The notes below the pieces were generated by a model. It worked only from the letters and a program-made list of their open reading frames with translations. It did not search any database and was not told the DNA's origin. Below are positions 63,649 through 64,000 of a stretch of 64,000 bases of DNA, one piece after another (the stretch's first letter is position 1; each line of letters starts with the position of its first letter). This DNA comes from Mycolicibacterium frederiksbergense (GTDB lineage Bacteria > Actinomycetota > Actinomycetes > Mycobacteriales > Mycobacteriaceae), in the NCBI RefSeq assembly GCF_012223425.1, contig NZ_CP038797.1, positions 249,353 to 313,352 of the forward strand. The letters are read 5' to 3'. A program made the position numbers and the translations under genes.

Positions 63649-64000
63649 TCACCGCGACGCGTTCCCTGACCGGGTCGACGCCAGCCGGTAGGAGTCGGTA
63701 CCAGTTTCGATGATGTTGCCGCCGAAGGTGAGGCGGTCGACGATGGCCGCGCACAGGCGCGGGTCCGTGAAGGTCTTGGTCCAGCCGGCGAAGCCCTCGT
63801 TGGACGCGATTGCCACGCTGTTCTTCTCCTCTCGCTCGGTGAGGACCTGGAAGAGGAGTTCGGCGCCGCGGCGGTCCAGTTCCATGTAGCCGAGCTCGTC
63901 AATGCAGAGCAGGTCGACGCGGCCGTAACGAGCGATCGTGCGGGCCAACTGCTTCTCATCGGCTGCTTCTACAAGCTCGTTCACCAGCCTCGTGGCGAGG
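63649..64000 (-). CDS. istB: IS21-family helper ATPase IstB, partial
   Basis: The C-terminal 116 codons are visible; the gene continues past the window end. Walker B region (VDLLCIDELGYMELD), a sensor-1-like SVAIASNEGFAGW and the arginine-finger region (DRLTFGGNIIETG) fit AAA+ IstB proteins. It marks the edge of an IS21 element next to the mer operon. Confidence 0.9.
   Translation of the reverse strand, partial: LATRLVNELVEAADEKQLARTIARYGRVDLLCIDELGYMELDRRGAELLFQVLTEREEKNSVAIASNEGFAGWTKTFTDPRLCAAIVDRLTFGGNIIETGTDSYRLASTRSGNASR

Overview
The window is 64 kb of high-GC actinobacterial DNA. It is most likely an accessory region, probably plasmid-borne, of a Mycobacterium-type organism. The evidence is the gene content: LpqS/CysK2/MFS and MmcO homologues, an LppS-type L,D-transpeptidase, RipD- and RipC-like NlpC/P60 proteins, an MPT63-domain protein, CcsB remnants, and several actinobacterial insertion sequences (IS481, IS630, IS5, IS256, IS3, IS110 and IS21 families). 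No rRNA, tRNA or CRISPR array was seen.

Layout. 1-2613: a copper export operon on the minus strand (CopZ-like chaperone, frameshifted secreted protein, Cu P-type ATPase cut by the window edge) behind two CsoR/RicR-type inverted repeats. 2975-4063: an IS481 element. 4653-12883: a first lpqS-like/cysK2 block, a BlaI-type repressor, a response regulator with a degenerate receiver split by IS630, and a RipD-like peptidase. 12900-15525: decayed genes (polysaccharide deacetylase, ccsB split by IS5). 15541-26253: an envelope-remodelling and copper block with two BlaI/M56 pairs, two L,D-transpeptidases, the multicopper oxidase, a histidine kinase pseudogene, a DUF305 protein and a RipC-like peptidase. 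26595-32158: a secreted repeat protein, an alpha/beta hydrolase split by IS256, a DUF2218-membrane fusion and a TetR regulator. 32411-46838: two identical IS3 copies in inverted orientation around an 11.7 kb segment holding a YcnI/cupredoxin/membrane-protein operon, an lpqS-like/cysK2/MFS operon and an intact two-component system with DUF305. 46800-55563: plasmid-type genes: two DNA-binding (antitoxin-like) proteins, an IS110, a helically phased repeat array, and a module made of a sigma-like protein, a membrane discoidin-like protein and two further proteins. 56061-59108: a thioredoxin-fold protein, an MPT63-domain protein with a Cys/Met-rich tail, a third BlaI/M56 pair and a YHS protein. 59256-63600: a mercury operon (merR, merA, merB, transporter, thioredoxin-like lipoprotein, CcdA). 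63649-64000: IS21 helper ATPase, cut by the window edge.

How the genes fit together. Copper is exported (P-type ATPase), chaperoned (CopZ-like, DUF305, cupredoxin, YcnI) and oxidised (MmcO). A copper-linked operon resembling lpqS-cysK2-Rv0849 of M. tuberculosis occurs twice. Alongside it runs a second theme: BlaI-type repressors with M56 sensor proteases, and short TACT-N9-AGTA or CTACTACGTAG palindromes near L,D-transpeptidase and NlpC/P60 genes. This suggests an inducible cell-wall remodelling response coupled to metal stress. Many genes are decayed or split by insertion sequences, and several can be rebuilt exactly by removing the element and one target duplication. All function calls come from reading the sequence and recalling protein families; no search was run.
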